A DNA stretch of 64,000 nucleotides from Hypericum androsaemum (taxonomy: Eukaryota > Streptophyta > Magnoliopsida > Malpighiales > Hypericaceae). The translations under genes and the position numbers were made by a program. Position 1 is the stretch's first letter, and each line of letters starts with the position of its first letter. This document shows, piece after piece, positions 27,264-37,971 of the stretch. The notes below the pieces were generated by a model. The model had not been told where the DNA came from. It made no database searches and saw nothing but the letters and a program-made list of their open reading frames with translations. The DNA lies in contig OZ023181.1 in assembly GCA_963995505.1 (NCBI GenBank), positions 20,642,221 to 20,706,220 of the forward strand, in the 5' to 3' direction.

Positions 27264-29285
27264 GTTTTTATGTCTGCATTTCAGTCTCCTCCGACAAAGC
27301 TGGAAAAGAAAATTGGTAAGTGATGGCTGAGATTGGTTTTGTTTATTTGTTAATGCAATTTTCAGTTAACGATTTAGAATAATCTCATAGCATCACATTT
27401 TCTTTCATGTCATTTTCTTAGAAGAAGAACCTTTGGATCAAATCGATTTGTCATACTTTTCTGGTAATCTGCGCCGTGATGATCGAGACAATGCCCGTGA
27501 CTGCTGGGGGATTTCTGATGGAAACAACTTCAGAGTTCGTAGCAAGAATTTCTGTTTGGACAAGTCAAAGGTTCTGAATTTTGATACGTGTTTCCTTTTT
27601 GCATGTAGTGACTTTGATGGTTTGTTAGGTTCCCTTGTTCTGCATGCTGAGGAGCATCTTTAAATAGGCTCCTGCAGGGAAACATTTGATGGATCTTGTT
27701 GCTGTTGATTGGTTCAAAGATACAAAAAGAATGGACCATGTTGCCAGGCGTCAAGGATGTGCTGCTCAGGTAAGAAATCTTGGGGTTTCCATCTCTTGCC
27801 AGTATAGCTTTCAGCACGAAGTGTGATAGTGCTTTTTTTTCCATCTCCTGGTGGCAGATCAAAGATATTTTCCTTACCTGTGACCCTTCACAAAATTTCT
27901 AGAAACAATTTCCTAGTGACAGCTTTCTGTACGTCGTATCAACTCTCTTTATATACGTCGGTGCCTGCTAGCATATAGAACTAATTGCCTACTTGTCTTA
28001 GAGATCACCTGATTTGGGTTACTATTTCCATATAGATGATAATTGACAACGAAGAACCTCTTCAAATGAGCCTTAATCTTAAGAATCTATTATTGAAATG
28101 TATCCTATTTGTTTGCTACCATTTTGGATCTAAGCCAGCTTCTTACTACAAGATTGTCTTGCTTCCTTGTCTTCTTGGTTTCATAATTTTCACTGCCATA
28201 CTAGAAAGCCTGAAATATTTGGTAGAACAAATATTGTCACCTTCATCTAGGTTGAGATTTAAATGATAGATTGACAGGTGCTGTATTTTTTGCAAGTTAG
28301 GATCATTAGAATTTTCTGCAATTGCAGTGCCTTTTTATGTGCTATGAGCTGAATCTTTTAGTTCCGTAACTACAACTTTTCTGATGGATAGGTTGCTTCC
28401 GAGAAAGGGCTCTTCTCTATTGTCTTCAATTTGCAAGTGAGTATTTTTCTGGCAGCAGAGATTTGATGGTTGCATTTGGTTACTGGATGATGCTTTAGTT
28501 TGTACCCTCATGCAGGTACCTGGTTCAACGCATTACAGTATGGTATTTTATTTCGTGACAAAGAAACTAGTACCTGGATCTCTTGTCCAGCGATTTGTTG
28601 ATGGAGATGATGAATTCCGAAACAGTAGACTAAAGCTTATTCCGTCGGTTCCTAAGGTTTTTGTTTTCATCTCTGTTTTATCTGTTTTGTGAAAACAGTG
28701 AGGTGTAATCATCTCTTAGTTACTAGAGTGCGTAGAACATGGCAGAACTCGGTTGTTAACCAAAATCGTTTCCTATGCAGGGCTCGTGGATTGTGCGTCA
28801 AAGTGTTGGGAGCACTCCTTGCTTATTAGGGAAAGCAGTTGATTGCAACTACATCCGTGATCCCAACTACTTAGAAGTGAATACCACTGAAGCTCCTTTC
28901 TTTAAATTTATTGCAAGTATTGCAGTTGCTCGTTTGACTATACATTCCTCGCATGTTCTCGCAGGTTGATGTTGATATTGGTTCCTCCACTGTTGCTAAT
29001 GGAGTCCTGGGCCTTGTAATTGGTGTAATTACAACGTTGGTGGTCGACATGGCCTTCCTCGTACAGGTACGTGCATTTTGCCATAAATCAGAAAACGAGT
29101 TCCCAATGCTATCGGTTTTACTTGAAATCGAATCGAAGACGAACTTGGTTCCCATTTTTATGTTCGTACTTCCTGTTCAGGCAAATACGGTAGACGAATT
29201 GCCGGAGAGGCTAATTGGTGCTGTCCGTGTCTCTCATATAGAGCTGAATTCAGCTATAGTTCCGAAGCTTGAACAGGATTCCTGA
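22076..29285 (+). CDS. EDR2: ENHANCED DISEASE RESISTANCE 2 (PH-START-DUF1336 protein)
   Basis: There are 22 exons: 22076-22213, 22309-22383, 22783-22836, 23607-23672, 23949-24052, 24331-24392, 24465-24581, 24658-24698, 24787-24887, 25498-25593, 26058-26122, 26200-26271, 26372-26527, 26935-27167, 27285-27315, 27422-27570, 27668-27769, 28392-28436, 28516-28656, 28781-28876, 28965-29066 and 29181-29285. All phases agree and give 716 residues, close to the 718 I recall for Arabidopsis EDR2. The PH domain is at about 1-110 (start MSKVMYEGWMVRYGRRKIGR), a START-type lipid domain at about 175-385, an acidic linker (SDEEDEFQIAEED) near 445-460, and the EDR2_C/DUF1336 domain at about 500-705. EDR2 binds phosphatidylinositol-4-phosphate and negatively regulates salicylate-dependent cell death during powdery mildew infection. 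EDR2-like paralogues share this layout. Confidence 0.93.
27233..27261. repeat. CT dinucleotide microsatellite in EDR2 intron 14
   Basis: About 14 CT units lie between the exon ending at 27167 and the exon starting at 27285, close to the 3' splice site. It may serve as part of the polypyrimidine tract and is likely length-polymorphic. Confidence 0.9.
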
Positions 29286-29694
29286 ATGAATACAGATATG
29301 ATTGTTGGCTATTAATTTTACACATGATCATTTGTTTGGAAATATCAGTATTCAATTCTGTTCTACAAGTCATTGAACATATGTTGGTAGTTAAAAAAAA
29401 GGACTTTCTGCAAGGGATTTTTTCTCTCACTACATCGTGGTCCTCGCTTTTTACTGCCCCTGACCTCGGTCTCCATCGTTTTGGCGCAAAATCAAATTAG
29501 CCCACCGACTTCCGACCACCTTAGCCCCCCCCTCTCCCCCTCGGAATGGTTGTTTTGGTCCGGAAAGTGTAAAATAACAGCAATGGTGATGTATTATTGA
29601 GTTGCAACACTTAGTCAACCTGGTGCAACATGTTTGCACAGCTTGTGCGACTAGGTATATATTCCTGTCTTCATCATCATGAAGCTGCATACAA
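29286..29694. other. 3' flanks of convergent EDR2 and UGT74-like genes
   Basis: EDR2 (+) and the UGT gene (-) converge on this stretch. It should hold both 3' untranslated regions. No other feature is seen. Confidence 0.5.
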
Positions 29695-31597
29695 TTATGA
29701 GTGCAGTAAGCTAGCAACGAATTCATCGATGTTTCTATCCGAGCTGCCGCCTTTATCAATGGCAGATTTAGCTAACCTCTTCCACTTCTGGGAGCTCAAC
29801 CTAATCTCATTCCCTACTTCTCCCTCCATGATCTCCCTAATAGAATTCTCTAAGGCCTGTCCATGGACAATCCCTTTCTCGTCAGGTTGAGGCCTGAGTC
29901 CCATCTTCCAAGCATCCTGAACAAGCTTGGCGTTGGTGGGTTGGTCTGTCCATTGCGGCATCGCCACCATTGGCACCCCAAAACACAAGGCCTCTAATAA
30001 AGAGTTCCATCCACAATGTGTCACAAAGCACCCTACTGCCTTGTGAGCCAAGAGATCCAGCTGTGGAGCCCAGTTCACGATTAGCCCTTTCTCGCTCGTC
30101 TCCGACGCAAAATCCTTTGGGAGCTTCGCTACTTCCGACGACTTGACCACCCAAAGGAAGTGGCTTCCGCAGTTTTTCAAGGCCGAAGAGGTTTCCTCCA
30201 TTTGCTTCTCCCCGAGATGAGATAAGCTCCCGAACGACACGTAAACGACCGAGCCCGTGGGCTTCTCGTTAAGCCAAGTTAGACAAGCTTCGCTGCTTGG
30301 CTTGAAGATGTTGAAAGCGTAGCTCGTGTCTTCTTTCAGCTGCTTGTCCAAGTACATGGATGGAACGGTTGGTCCAATCGTCCTCAGAGCAGGCCATTTC
30401 TTGGCCTGCCAATCCACCACCTGTTACAAAATTAATTCACTAATTGTTGGAGACAGCGTTAAGAAAAATAAACTTTGGAATCAGAGTTTAGATTACCTTC
30501 CATCTTATTCCAAAATATATATACATACCCACGTATGGTTATGGACATCAATTTTAATTCACGGGTTGAAAAGATCATCGCATATTAGAAATACAAAAAT
30601 ACATCAGACATGGAAATGTCTCTATTTTTTAACTAAAACATCATATTATTCAATGTCAAAATGTCTCCATTTAACTTGTTAATCATCAGTTCTAAATCAT
30701 TTATAAGAATATGATACCAACCATAAATCATGAGAAGTTCGGATCTGCGGATCATGATCGAATCACCGAGCCAAATCCACTGGATCCGAATTCTTTTACT
30801 AAAACTTAGTACCACCGAATTTCCAGAGTGAAAAAAAAGAGTACCAACCTCAGGTTCAAATTAATTATTTTACTAAAAATTAGTACCACCGAATTTCCAG
30901 AGTTAAAAAAAAAAAGAAGAGTACCAACCTCAGGTTCCAATTCAGCATAAGTGTTGCAGAGAACCCAATCAGCTCCATCAACATTAGAGAACTGAGCCAC
31001 CACCATCTCAAGCGACGAAGGGTAAGATCCGACGTCGTAAACCAACGAAGGCAAGTCCTTAGGCTTCAGAGGAGGCAACCCAGGAAGGAAATACTCCTCC
31101 TTATCCTCCACGAGCGGCACTTCGATGATCCCTTCATGAACATGGCAATACACGCTCCCGACGGCCGAACTTTGCGTGAAAAAAGCCGCAGAAACCAGCC
31201 CGAACCTCTTCGCCACGTCGAGGCACCACGGGAGGAACCCATCGTAAACGATGCAGCTCACTGGGTCACCTCCGGAGCCATTGAGCCTCTCCACCATCTG
31301 GGTCAACGTCAGCGACCCAACTTCCCTGAGGCTCCGGAGGTAGGCCTCGTGGCTCTCCGCCTGCCGGACGCCGCCTTGGTCGTAGCCGTCGGAGATGGTC
31401 TCGACGGAGATGTTATAGTAAGGGGTGATGGTATCGGAGGAGGAGAAGGAGAAGAGGGAGCGTGGGGTGGCTAACGTGGACCTCACTCCTCTGTGGGATA
31501 GTCTCTTGGAGAACTGGAGCATCGGGTTGAAGTGGCCTTGGACCGGGTAGGAGACCACCAGGCAGTGGGGCGTGGACCGTGTCTTGTCTTCCTCCAT
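29695..31597 (-). CDS. UGT74-like UDP-glycosyltransferase
   Basis: Exon 1 (31597-30929) and exon 2 (30420-29695) join in phase 0 to give 464 residues. An in-frame Met at 31666 exists, but the start at 31597 has a better context and matches family length. The putative catalytic His is H22 in PVQGH and its Asp partner is D119. The 44-residue PSPG box runs from W340 (WAPQ) to Q383, with HCGWNS inside; the final Gln is typical of glucose-preferring enzymes. Family members of the UGT74 group glucosylate salicylate, auxin, thiohydroximates or lignans, usually in the cytosol, so the substrate is open. It is the first of four UGT genes on this strand and the only one with an intron. A tandem duplication copies its 5' splice site (30795-30942). 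Confidence 0.9.
30795..30942. repeat. Tandem duplication of an exon-intron boundary
   Basis: Two 74-80 bp units, both containing TTAGTACCACCGAATTTCCA and GTACCAACCTCAGGTTC, lie head to tail. The unit at 30869-30942 holds the real UGT74-like donor (exon end 30929). The unit at 30795-30868 carries a decoy donor at 30849/30848 with nine copied exon bases. Confidence 0.85.
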
Positions 31598-32578
31598 GGA
31601 TTCCTCTTTGGTGTGTTTGAGCTTTGGGTAGTTTTGTCTTTTCTTCACCGAGACTGTTTTTAACAACCGGATTCCTCTGGCCTTCTGATCGAGGACTGAT
31701 AAAGAAATTTAAAACTAATGTATGTTATTCGAGACGGGCAATCATTATTTTCTTCAAAGATAAATTATTAAGAATTGGATTTTGTATTTCTATTAAATCA
31801 TTCTACGCATTGTGTTTATAGTAGAATTAACTGGATTTAAAAAATAATAATTTATCCCGTTATAAATGTCAGTGCGTTTATTTCTAATTCGTGAACTTAA
31901 CCGGTTCTATCTATGATTACCTTTTTGGCCCCACAATTATTCTTGATTTCATATACTAATGAAAGACATGCTCGTACTTCAAGAGAGGAGGAGTAGAGAC
32001 CGCCCAACTAAAAACATAAATATGGGTCATATAAATAACTGAATGTGGGTCCAAAATAAATAAAAGGAGAGTCACCAGTCAATAATAGATATGTTCGATA
32101 ACTTGGAAAAGGTTGGTTTGGAGTGTGATTTGCAATAACACGCGTATATTTTATATAAAATCTCATTTATTGTTTTTGTCTTTTTTAATTGGAAATTAAG
32201 TATACGATGGGGAACTTGCCTGATGCCTCCTGCAATATATCCCATAGAAAGAAATAATCTCATAGAAGATAAGAAAAATGAACCAAGAAGAAAATAACTG
32301 AGAAAATCAGGGAAAAAATGTACGAGAATATTATTGGAGCTTCTCTGGCATTCAATACAACGTGGTTTCGTCTAGGTAATATACCTATTTAGGTGATCGA
32401 GGTTTTTGGGTTCGACTCGGAGTTTTTCTATTAAATTTTATTTTGGTAGATTTTTATAGAGATTGCGACTGTAACCTCGTACGAAAAATATAAATATTGA
32501 CATTTTTTATATTGAAACAAAACTGTGAGATATTTATAGGTGTCAATTTTTAGCACATTTTATAAATAGATATTTTAT
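31598..32578. other. Upstream region of the UGT74-like gene
   Basis: AT-rich spacer. No coding frame with a recognisable domain is present on either strand. The promoter of the minus-strand UGT gene must lie in the first few hundred bases, but no convincing TATA box was singled out. Confidence 0.45.
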
Positions 32579-32794
32579 GAAATAATTACTATCAGGTCTC
32601 TGGTGTTTGGCATATTCGCCTTTCACTCTCTGTCATTTAAAAATCGATTAAAAACTCCTCGAAATTTGGTGACGTCAACCAGAAACCTGAGAGTATAATA
32701 AAACTAAACTTCGGAAAGTTTTTAATCAATTTTTAAACGACAGGTGGTGAGAGGCAAATATGCCAAACACCAGGGGCCTGATAATAATTATCCC
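32579..32794. mobile_element. Mutator-type MITE, 216 bp, with 9-bp target duplication
   Basis: The left end GAAATAATTACTATCAGG and the inverted right end GGGATAATTATTATCAGG open arms of about 80 bp. These share a TGGTGTTTGGCATATT core and run to ATTAAAAACT. The 9-mer ATATTTTAT sits at 32570-32578 and again at 32795-32803. There is no coding capacity. The ends resemble those at 45829, 46939 and 20839. Confidence 0.88.
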
Positions 32795-33672
32795 ATATTT
32801 TATTCATCAAAAGATTTGAATTATGTATTTACAAATCAAAATTTTCACCTCAACTTGCGCTTCAAGAGTTTGAAAAGATTTAGGTTGGATCAAGATGTTG
32901 TGTACTCGTAAGTTATTATTTTCCCAAGCTGACTAATGAAACTCGGTTCTAATTATTTTGAAACTATAAACTTTGTGATTTCGATTACAATATGAAAGTG
33001 CAATCCAAAATTGAAATATAGTGGGTGTGCGGCTCAATTTATAGAATCCTACCAAATTATAGTATAATTTGTAAATATAACTCAAATATAATTCTAGAAG
33101 CTTACTGTCTCCTTGTTTTATAAATTCCTCTTATCATTAATGTGTTCATCTTATATAATGATTGGAATCCAAAGTGTTAGCCAAGAGTTTTGAAGTTTGA
33201 ATTTCTGAAAAATATATGAGTGTTAAATATTTGTTAATATTGTCACTATTCAAAGTTAAGTTATGGTTATTAAAATTTGTAATATTCGACCTAATATCCA
33301 AAAAAAATTTTGGTTGAAGCCAAACAACACATGTTAATTTTTTTTTAAACAAAGAAAACACGTGAGAAGATAGGAGACATGACATCCATCTAAACAATAC
33401 CGTGCAAAACAAATTTTATGGTATTCTGCAACCTATCAATTTCTTAATTATGAAATTAAGAAAAATCTATATAGTACACCATTACAAAGATTTCTAACGC
33501 ATGTAACTAATAAAGAGAAAAATACTCGGTTCAAACAAATTTGTCAGAAAATTGCTAAACAATAATCAAAGCCCTTCTTTGGTAAATCTTTAATATTAGT
33601 TTGTAGATTTAAAGAGAGAGTTTAGGCTAGGCCCATTAACACAACATTAAACAGATTGGCTTAAAGCCCAAA
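32795..33672. other. AT-rich spacer between UGT genes
   Basis: No gene or clear repeat is seen apart from the target duplication at its left edge. The part next to 33672 is the probable 3' untranslated region of the next UGT gene. Confidence 0.45.
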
Positions 33673-35097
33673 TCACGAGCCTGGGTTGATGAAGCCCACA
33701 AATGCATCCAAGGCAGCAACGGAACTCGCAGGGAAGCCAACGTCAAACCTGGCCCCAATAGCCTCGGCTCGTCTCTTCATTTCTTTGTCCCCCGTTAGCT
33801 TGTCTATTTTCTCCACTATATCGCCCTCCTCCACCAACTGGGAGAAGTCATCCACCACACTATACCCCACCTTTAGGTGGCACACCGCTAACTTGGCGTC
33901 GTAGTATTGGTCCCCTCGTAGAGGCCACGTCAGCATTGGGACCCCACGCGCCAGGGCTTCCATCGTGGAATTCCACCCGCAATGCGACAGGAACCCGCCT
34001 GTCGACACGTGGCTCAGTATCAGCAGCTGCGGGGCCCAGCCACGTATGATCAACCCCCTGCTGCCAACCCTCTCCTCCATGCCACGTGGATAGTACCCTT
34101 CGGCCTGTGGTGGGCTGTCCCGGCCCAGGCCCGCGTTCTCACGCAGGACCCAGATGAAAGGATGGGCCGACGACTCCAGGGCCGCGGCTAGTGTTGGGTA
34201 GTCCTCCATTGTGAGGTCCACTGAGCTACCGAAAGCCACGTAGATCACCGAGCTACGTGGCTTCGAGTCTAGCCATTGGACCACGGCAGCTTCCTGCACG
34301 TCGGCCCATTTATTGGCCCTGAGCGCGCTGTCGTGGACGAGAGCCGTCGGTGATTTCCAGTATTGGGCCGGGAACAGCGGGCCCACTCCCCAGACAGGCT
34401 TCTTGACCTCGTGGGCCAAGTATTCCAAGAACGGGCCCTCCAGATCATCGCACGTGTTGACCATCAACGCGACGGAGTCCTCCGTCTCGTTGACCCAATT
34501 GGGCTCATTACCCGGCACAGGGCTACCAGCCTTCCTCAGTCCCGGTGGAAGCCCTCTCCCACTTCGGGGTACCACGGTCCTTCTTTTAAGATCCCGAACC
34601 GTCAGGCCCATATCTTCGGGCAGCCCGGGGAGCATAAAAGTCTCCCCGGGTTTGACCTCCGACGGTTGGGTCTTCCAGGTTGCGTGCTCCATCGCAGCGG
34701 AGGACGCACCCGAAGTGAATAGCCCAACCGTTGGGACGCCAAACTTCTTGAACACCTCCCTCGTCCATCCCACCACGACTAGAACATCCACGACGGCGCA
34801 TATGGGCCGAGACGGGCTCATCGGCCGGGCGGAAAGGAAGGTCTCGAGGCAGAGGTGGAGCTTGTGGACGCTGTGGGGGTCACTGGGGACGTGCTGGGTA
34901 GAAGGTGAGATGGGCACCTGGACGACGTCTAAGAGAGGGTGGTCGTGGAAAGCTTGGGGGATGGACGGGTAGAGGTTGGGGAAGACGAAGAGGGTGGTCT
35001 TGTAATGGCGGGATGCGATGAGGTGGCAGAGCTCCAGACATGGGAAGAGGTGGCCTTGCCCGAAGGCAGGAAGAACAAGTACGTCTCCTCTCGACAT
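33673..35097 (-). CDS. UDP-glycosyltransferase, intronless cluster member 1
   Basis: A single exon of 474 residues, starting MSRGDVLVLPAFGQGH. An upstream in-frame Met at 35148 adds 17 polar residues absent from its two neighbours, so 35097 is preferred. The catalytic His is H16 and the Asp is D104 (VVDVLVVVGWTREVF context). The PSPG box covers about 354-397 (WAPQ to GDQ, with HCGWNS). It shares the GWTREVF, LKRR and FLEYL landmarks with the next two genes, so the three are tandem duplicates. The group resembles UGT95-like enzymes from memory, which act on flavonoid-type acceptors, but that assignment is weak. The open reading frame is intact and markedly GC-richer than its flanks. Confidence 0.88.
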   Translation of the reverse strand: MSRGDVLVLPAFGQGHLFPCLELCHLIASRHYKTTLFVFPNLYPSIPQAFHDHPLLDVVQVPISPSTQHVPSDPHSVHKLHLCLETFLSARPMSPSRPICAVVDVLVVVGWTREVFKKFGVPTVGLFTSGASSAAMEHATWKTQPSEVKPGETFMLPGLPEDMGLTVRDLKRRTVVPRSGRGLPPGLRKAGSPVPGNEPNWVNETEDSVALMVNTCDDLEGPFLEYLAHEVKKPVWGVGPLFPAQYWKSPTALVHDSALRANKWADVQEAAVVQWLDSKPRSSVIYVAFGSSVDLTMEDYPTLAAALESSAHPFIWVLRENAGLGRDSPPQAEGYYPRGMEERVGSRGLIIRGWAPQLLILSHVSTGGFLSHCGWNSTMEALARGVPMLTWPLRGDQYYDAKLAVCHLKVGYSVVDDFSQLVEEGDIVEKIDKLTGDKEMKRRAEAIGARFDVGFPASSVAALDAFVGFINPGS

Positions 35098-36311
35098 CCT
35101 TCCTTGTCTGGTTTGATGTGTTTCTTTATTAGGTGTTTTAAATGGCAAGATATCGTCTCATTGGTGCTTTTGAATAACCGCTAAACCGATTTGGATAACA
35201 ACTTTAAATAATTAAGTTAGAGAAGACTTTGTTTGACTGGTATTCTGGAACTAACCTAGAGGTGGCCTACTATTTGTGTGGGCCTGTGGTTGTCTCTTGA
35301 CTGGTTTTTTTTTTGTCTCGCTTTTGACTGGTTGGTGGATGCAAAGAATGGAAGGAATGTAATGTCTGATGGTCGGAGGAGGAATGGAGGGAATGAAAGT
35401 TCTGTAATTTTTGCTCGGAAAAAGAAACCGAGACAAATTTCTTGAACAAAACATAAAGTAATTATGATTTTGTAGTTTAAAATATTTCGATCAAATTTAT
35501 TTATCATTTTACTCGCTCGTTTATTTTTTCCCTCATCCAAACACACGACAACCAATACTAGCGTTGAAGACACGTTGTCCAGTTCATTAGTTCTTATTAA
35601 TGTATTGATGACTGTACAAACAGATGACAAAATTCGATTTGTATACGCGTGGCTGCAGGTAAGCGCCCTTGAAAGACACTTGTCGGATTCTTTTTTATTC
35701 GTGGTATATAGTCGGAGAATATTGTATACAAAAAAGAACTTGCTAGTTACTTTGTATTTTTGACAAGTAAAATTCATATATTTCCAATATGATAATTACT
35801 CCCAATTTACTATGTACAAATTTCCTAAGAATGTATACTAAATAACCACATATCAAATTAGCATAATGACTATAATAAGTGTTATCTACACCCGTTATTA
35901 GAGAAAAAGAAGTGTTATCTAGACGCTCGTTACTTCGTCTATGACGTGCCTTTTGGTTCTCTTTTTTGTTGTTGGTGGAAGTGCCTTTTGGTTCTCTTGT
36001 GGCCGAAAGCAAAGACGAAAGAAACAATTAGTTGAAAAGCAAGCGACATCATACGGTAATTATCAAGTTCAGTTACGCATAAAAAATAAGTCGTACATAC
36101 TCCGAATTTATCCTAACCAGGAAATTCGGGTAGAGTACTTAGTTTTCAAATTTTATGAACAAAAATAATAATAATTGTAGAAACACTTTTAAATAGAATC
36201 GTGCTCAACTTTCGTGTTATTTATACCATAAAGAAAAAAAGGTTACAAGACCAACAGCAAGATTACAAAGATCTATGGATACAAAAGGTACAGTAACTAT
36301 TGTAACCCTGG
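35098..36311. other. Spacer between UGT cluster members 1 and 2
   Basis: Mostly AT-rich. Overlapping short frames on both strands (35251-36168) have no domain. No repeat or transposon end was recognised. Confidence 0.45.
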
Positions 36312-37925
36312 TTAGTCTGCTTTCTGGGTGATAATAAACTCCCTTAAAGCATCCAAAGAAGCCACTGAGCTTCTAGGAAATCCAACCTCGAACTTCCCAC
36401 TTAGCTCAACAGCTCGCTTCTTCACATCTCCATCACCCAACAGCCTCTCGATTCCCTTCACTATGTCATCCTTCTGGACCGTCCGCGACATGTCGTCACT
36501 GATCATACACCCAACCCTCAGATACTTGACCACCAGACCCGCGTTGAAGTACTGGTCACCCCGGATCGGCCAGCCCAAGATCGGGACCCCACGACCGATT
36601 GCTTCCGCGGTCGAGTTCCACCCGCAATGCGACAGGAACCCGCCAGTCGACTGGTGGCTAAGGATCAGCAACTGGGGTGCCCATCCCTGTATGATCAGGC
36701 CCCTGTCTCCAACTCTCCTGTCCAACCCATTGGGGGAGTACCCTCCCTCGGGTCGGACCGAACCCAATTCACCGCCCGTAAGCTGGGGTGGTGGACCGGG
36801 CCGGCCAGAGTTGGGTTGGATAACCCAGATGAAGGGTCGATTTGTTTCCTCCAAGGCGTCCGCCAGCTGGGAGAGCTCTTCGTTCTCCGGACCCACTTCG
36901 CTCCCGAACGACACGTAGAGAACCGAGCCTCGTGGCTTGGAATCAAGCCACGAGACAACCTCTTCCTCCGTGACGTTGGACTGCCGGTTGGACCGGAACT
37001 CCCGGTCGTGGAAGATCGAATCGGCCGACTTCCAGTACTTCTCGGGCAGCAGCGGTCCGACCCCCCAGACCGGCTTCCCGACCTGGTTGGTTAGGTACTC
37101 AAGGAACGGACCCTCCAGCTCGTGACACGTGTTGATCAACAAGGCCACCGTCCCCTCCGTCTCCTCCAACCACGGCGGCTCGTGACCCAGCTCTGGCGGG
37201 CCCGCCCTTTTCTTCCCGGGACCAGCGAACGGCGGTGGATGGAGGAACCCACCAGGCGGCCCACGAGGAGGCCCACCAAGGCCAGTTGGTGGGCCACCAC
37301 CAGGAGGCCCATGAGGTCCACCAAGGCCGGGTGGTGGGCCACCGCCAGGTGGCCCATGGGGCCTCCTCTTGAGGTCAGCCTGCGTCAGCGCCATCTCTTT
37401 CGGCAACCCGTTGAGCAACCGTGTCTCACCCGGCTCCAACTCCCCGGGAACCTTCTCCTTCCACGTGGCGTACTCCAACGCGGCGCTGCAGGCGCCGGAC
37501 GTTAAGAACCCGATCACCGGGACACTGAATTTCGAGAAGACCTCCCTGGTCCAGCTCATCATGACATCGACAACAACGCAGACGGGCAGACCCGAACCCG
37601 GATCGGTCGACCTGGCCGAGACTAAGCTCGCCAGGGCTTCGCCCATCTGGTCATGGCGCGGGGGACCGTGTTGCCCCATTGGTTGCTGCTGCTGCTGCTG
37701 CTCGGGAAGGAGGAGGACTTGGAGGAGGGGGTTTGGGCCATGGAGGAAGGAGGAAGGGACGGAGGAGGAGAGGTGGGAGGTTAGAATGAGTGTAGTTTTT
37801 AGGTTCCTGGAAGCCAAGTGCTTGCAAAGCTCCATGCTTGGGAGGAGGTGACCTTGCCCGAAGAACGGGACCACCCAAATCTCCATCTCGTACGACGTCG
37901 TTATCGCAGCTTTCTTTGGTTCCAT
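36312..37925 (-). CDS. UDP-glycosyltransferase, intronless cluster member 2, with Gly/Pro repeat
   Basis: A single exon of 537 residues. Neighbouring paralogues begin at the equivalent of the second Met (MEIWVVPFFGQGH, codon at 37886), and the TATA box lies only about 40 nt upstream of the first Met (37925), so the true protein may be 524 residues. On the long numbering the catalytic His is H26, the Asp is D120 and the PSPG box is at about 415-458. A poly-Gln run (76-81) and a Gly/Pro-rich insert (190-229) distinguish it from the two paralogues. The insert consists of a 15-residue unit (GPPGGGPPPGLGGPH) repeated twice and a third time in part. It falls in the variable loop after the LKRR motif, a region that differs in length between paralogues. 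No stop or frameshift is present, so it is probably functional. Confidence 0.87.
   Translation of the reverse strand: MEPKKAAITTSYEMEIWVVPFFGQGHLLPSMELCKHLASRNLKTTLILTSHLSSSVPSSFLHGPNPLLQVLLLPEQQQQQQPMGQHGPPRHDQMGEALASLVSARSTDPGSGLPVCVVVDVMMSWTREVFSKFSVPVIGFLTSGACSAALEYATWKEKVPGELEPGETRLLNGLPKEMALTQADLKRRPHGPPGGGPPPGLGGPHGPPGGGPPTGLGGPPRGPPGGFLHPPPFAGPGKKRAGPPELGHEPPWLEETEGTVALLINTCHELEGPFLEYLTNQVGKPVWGVGPLLPEKYWKSADSIFHDREFRSNRQSNVTEEEVVSWLDSKPRGSVLYVSFGSEVGPENEELSQLADALEETNRPFIWVIQPNSGRPGPPPQLTGGELGSVRPEGGYSPNGLDRRVGDRGLIIQGWAPQLLILSHQSTGGFLSHCGWNSTAEAIGRGVPILGWPIRGDQYFNAGLVVKYLRVGCMISDDMSRTVQKDDIVKGIERLLGDGDVKKRAVELSGKFEVGFPRSSVASLDALREFIITQKAD
37241..37358 (-). repeat. In-frame 45-bp minisatellite coding for a Gly/Pro-rich loop
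   Basis: A 45-bp unit (15 codons) is present about 2.5 times inside UGT cluster member 2. The copies differ by a few substitutions, and unit length keeps the frame open. Confidence 0.85.
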
Positions 37926-37963
37926 TTGTTGTTTGGTGGTGATCTCGTCTGGACACGGTGGTG

Positions 37964-37971
37964 TTTATATA
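37964..37971 (-). promoter_or_regulatory. TATA box of UGT cluster member 2
   Basis: TATATAAA on the minus strand, 39 nt upstream of the first Met codon and 78 nt upstream of the second. With initiation about 30 nt downstream, the leader before the first Met would be very short, which favours the second Met. Confidence 0.6.

Noticed and set aside
34313..34972. Plus-strand frame of 219 codons opposite UGT cluster member 1
   Set aside because: Antisense shadow of a GC-rich coding exon; no domain. The same applies to frames opposite members 2 and 3 (36328-36918, 38839-39396, 39068-39760).
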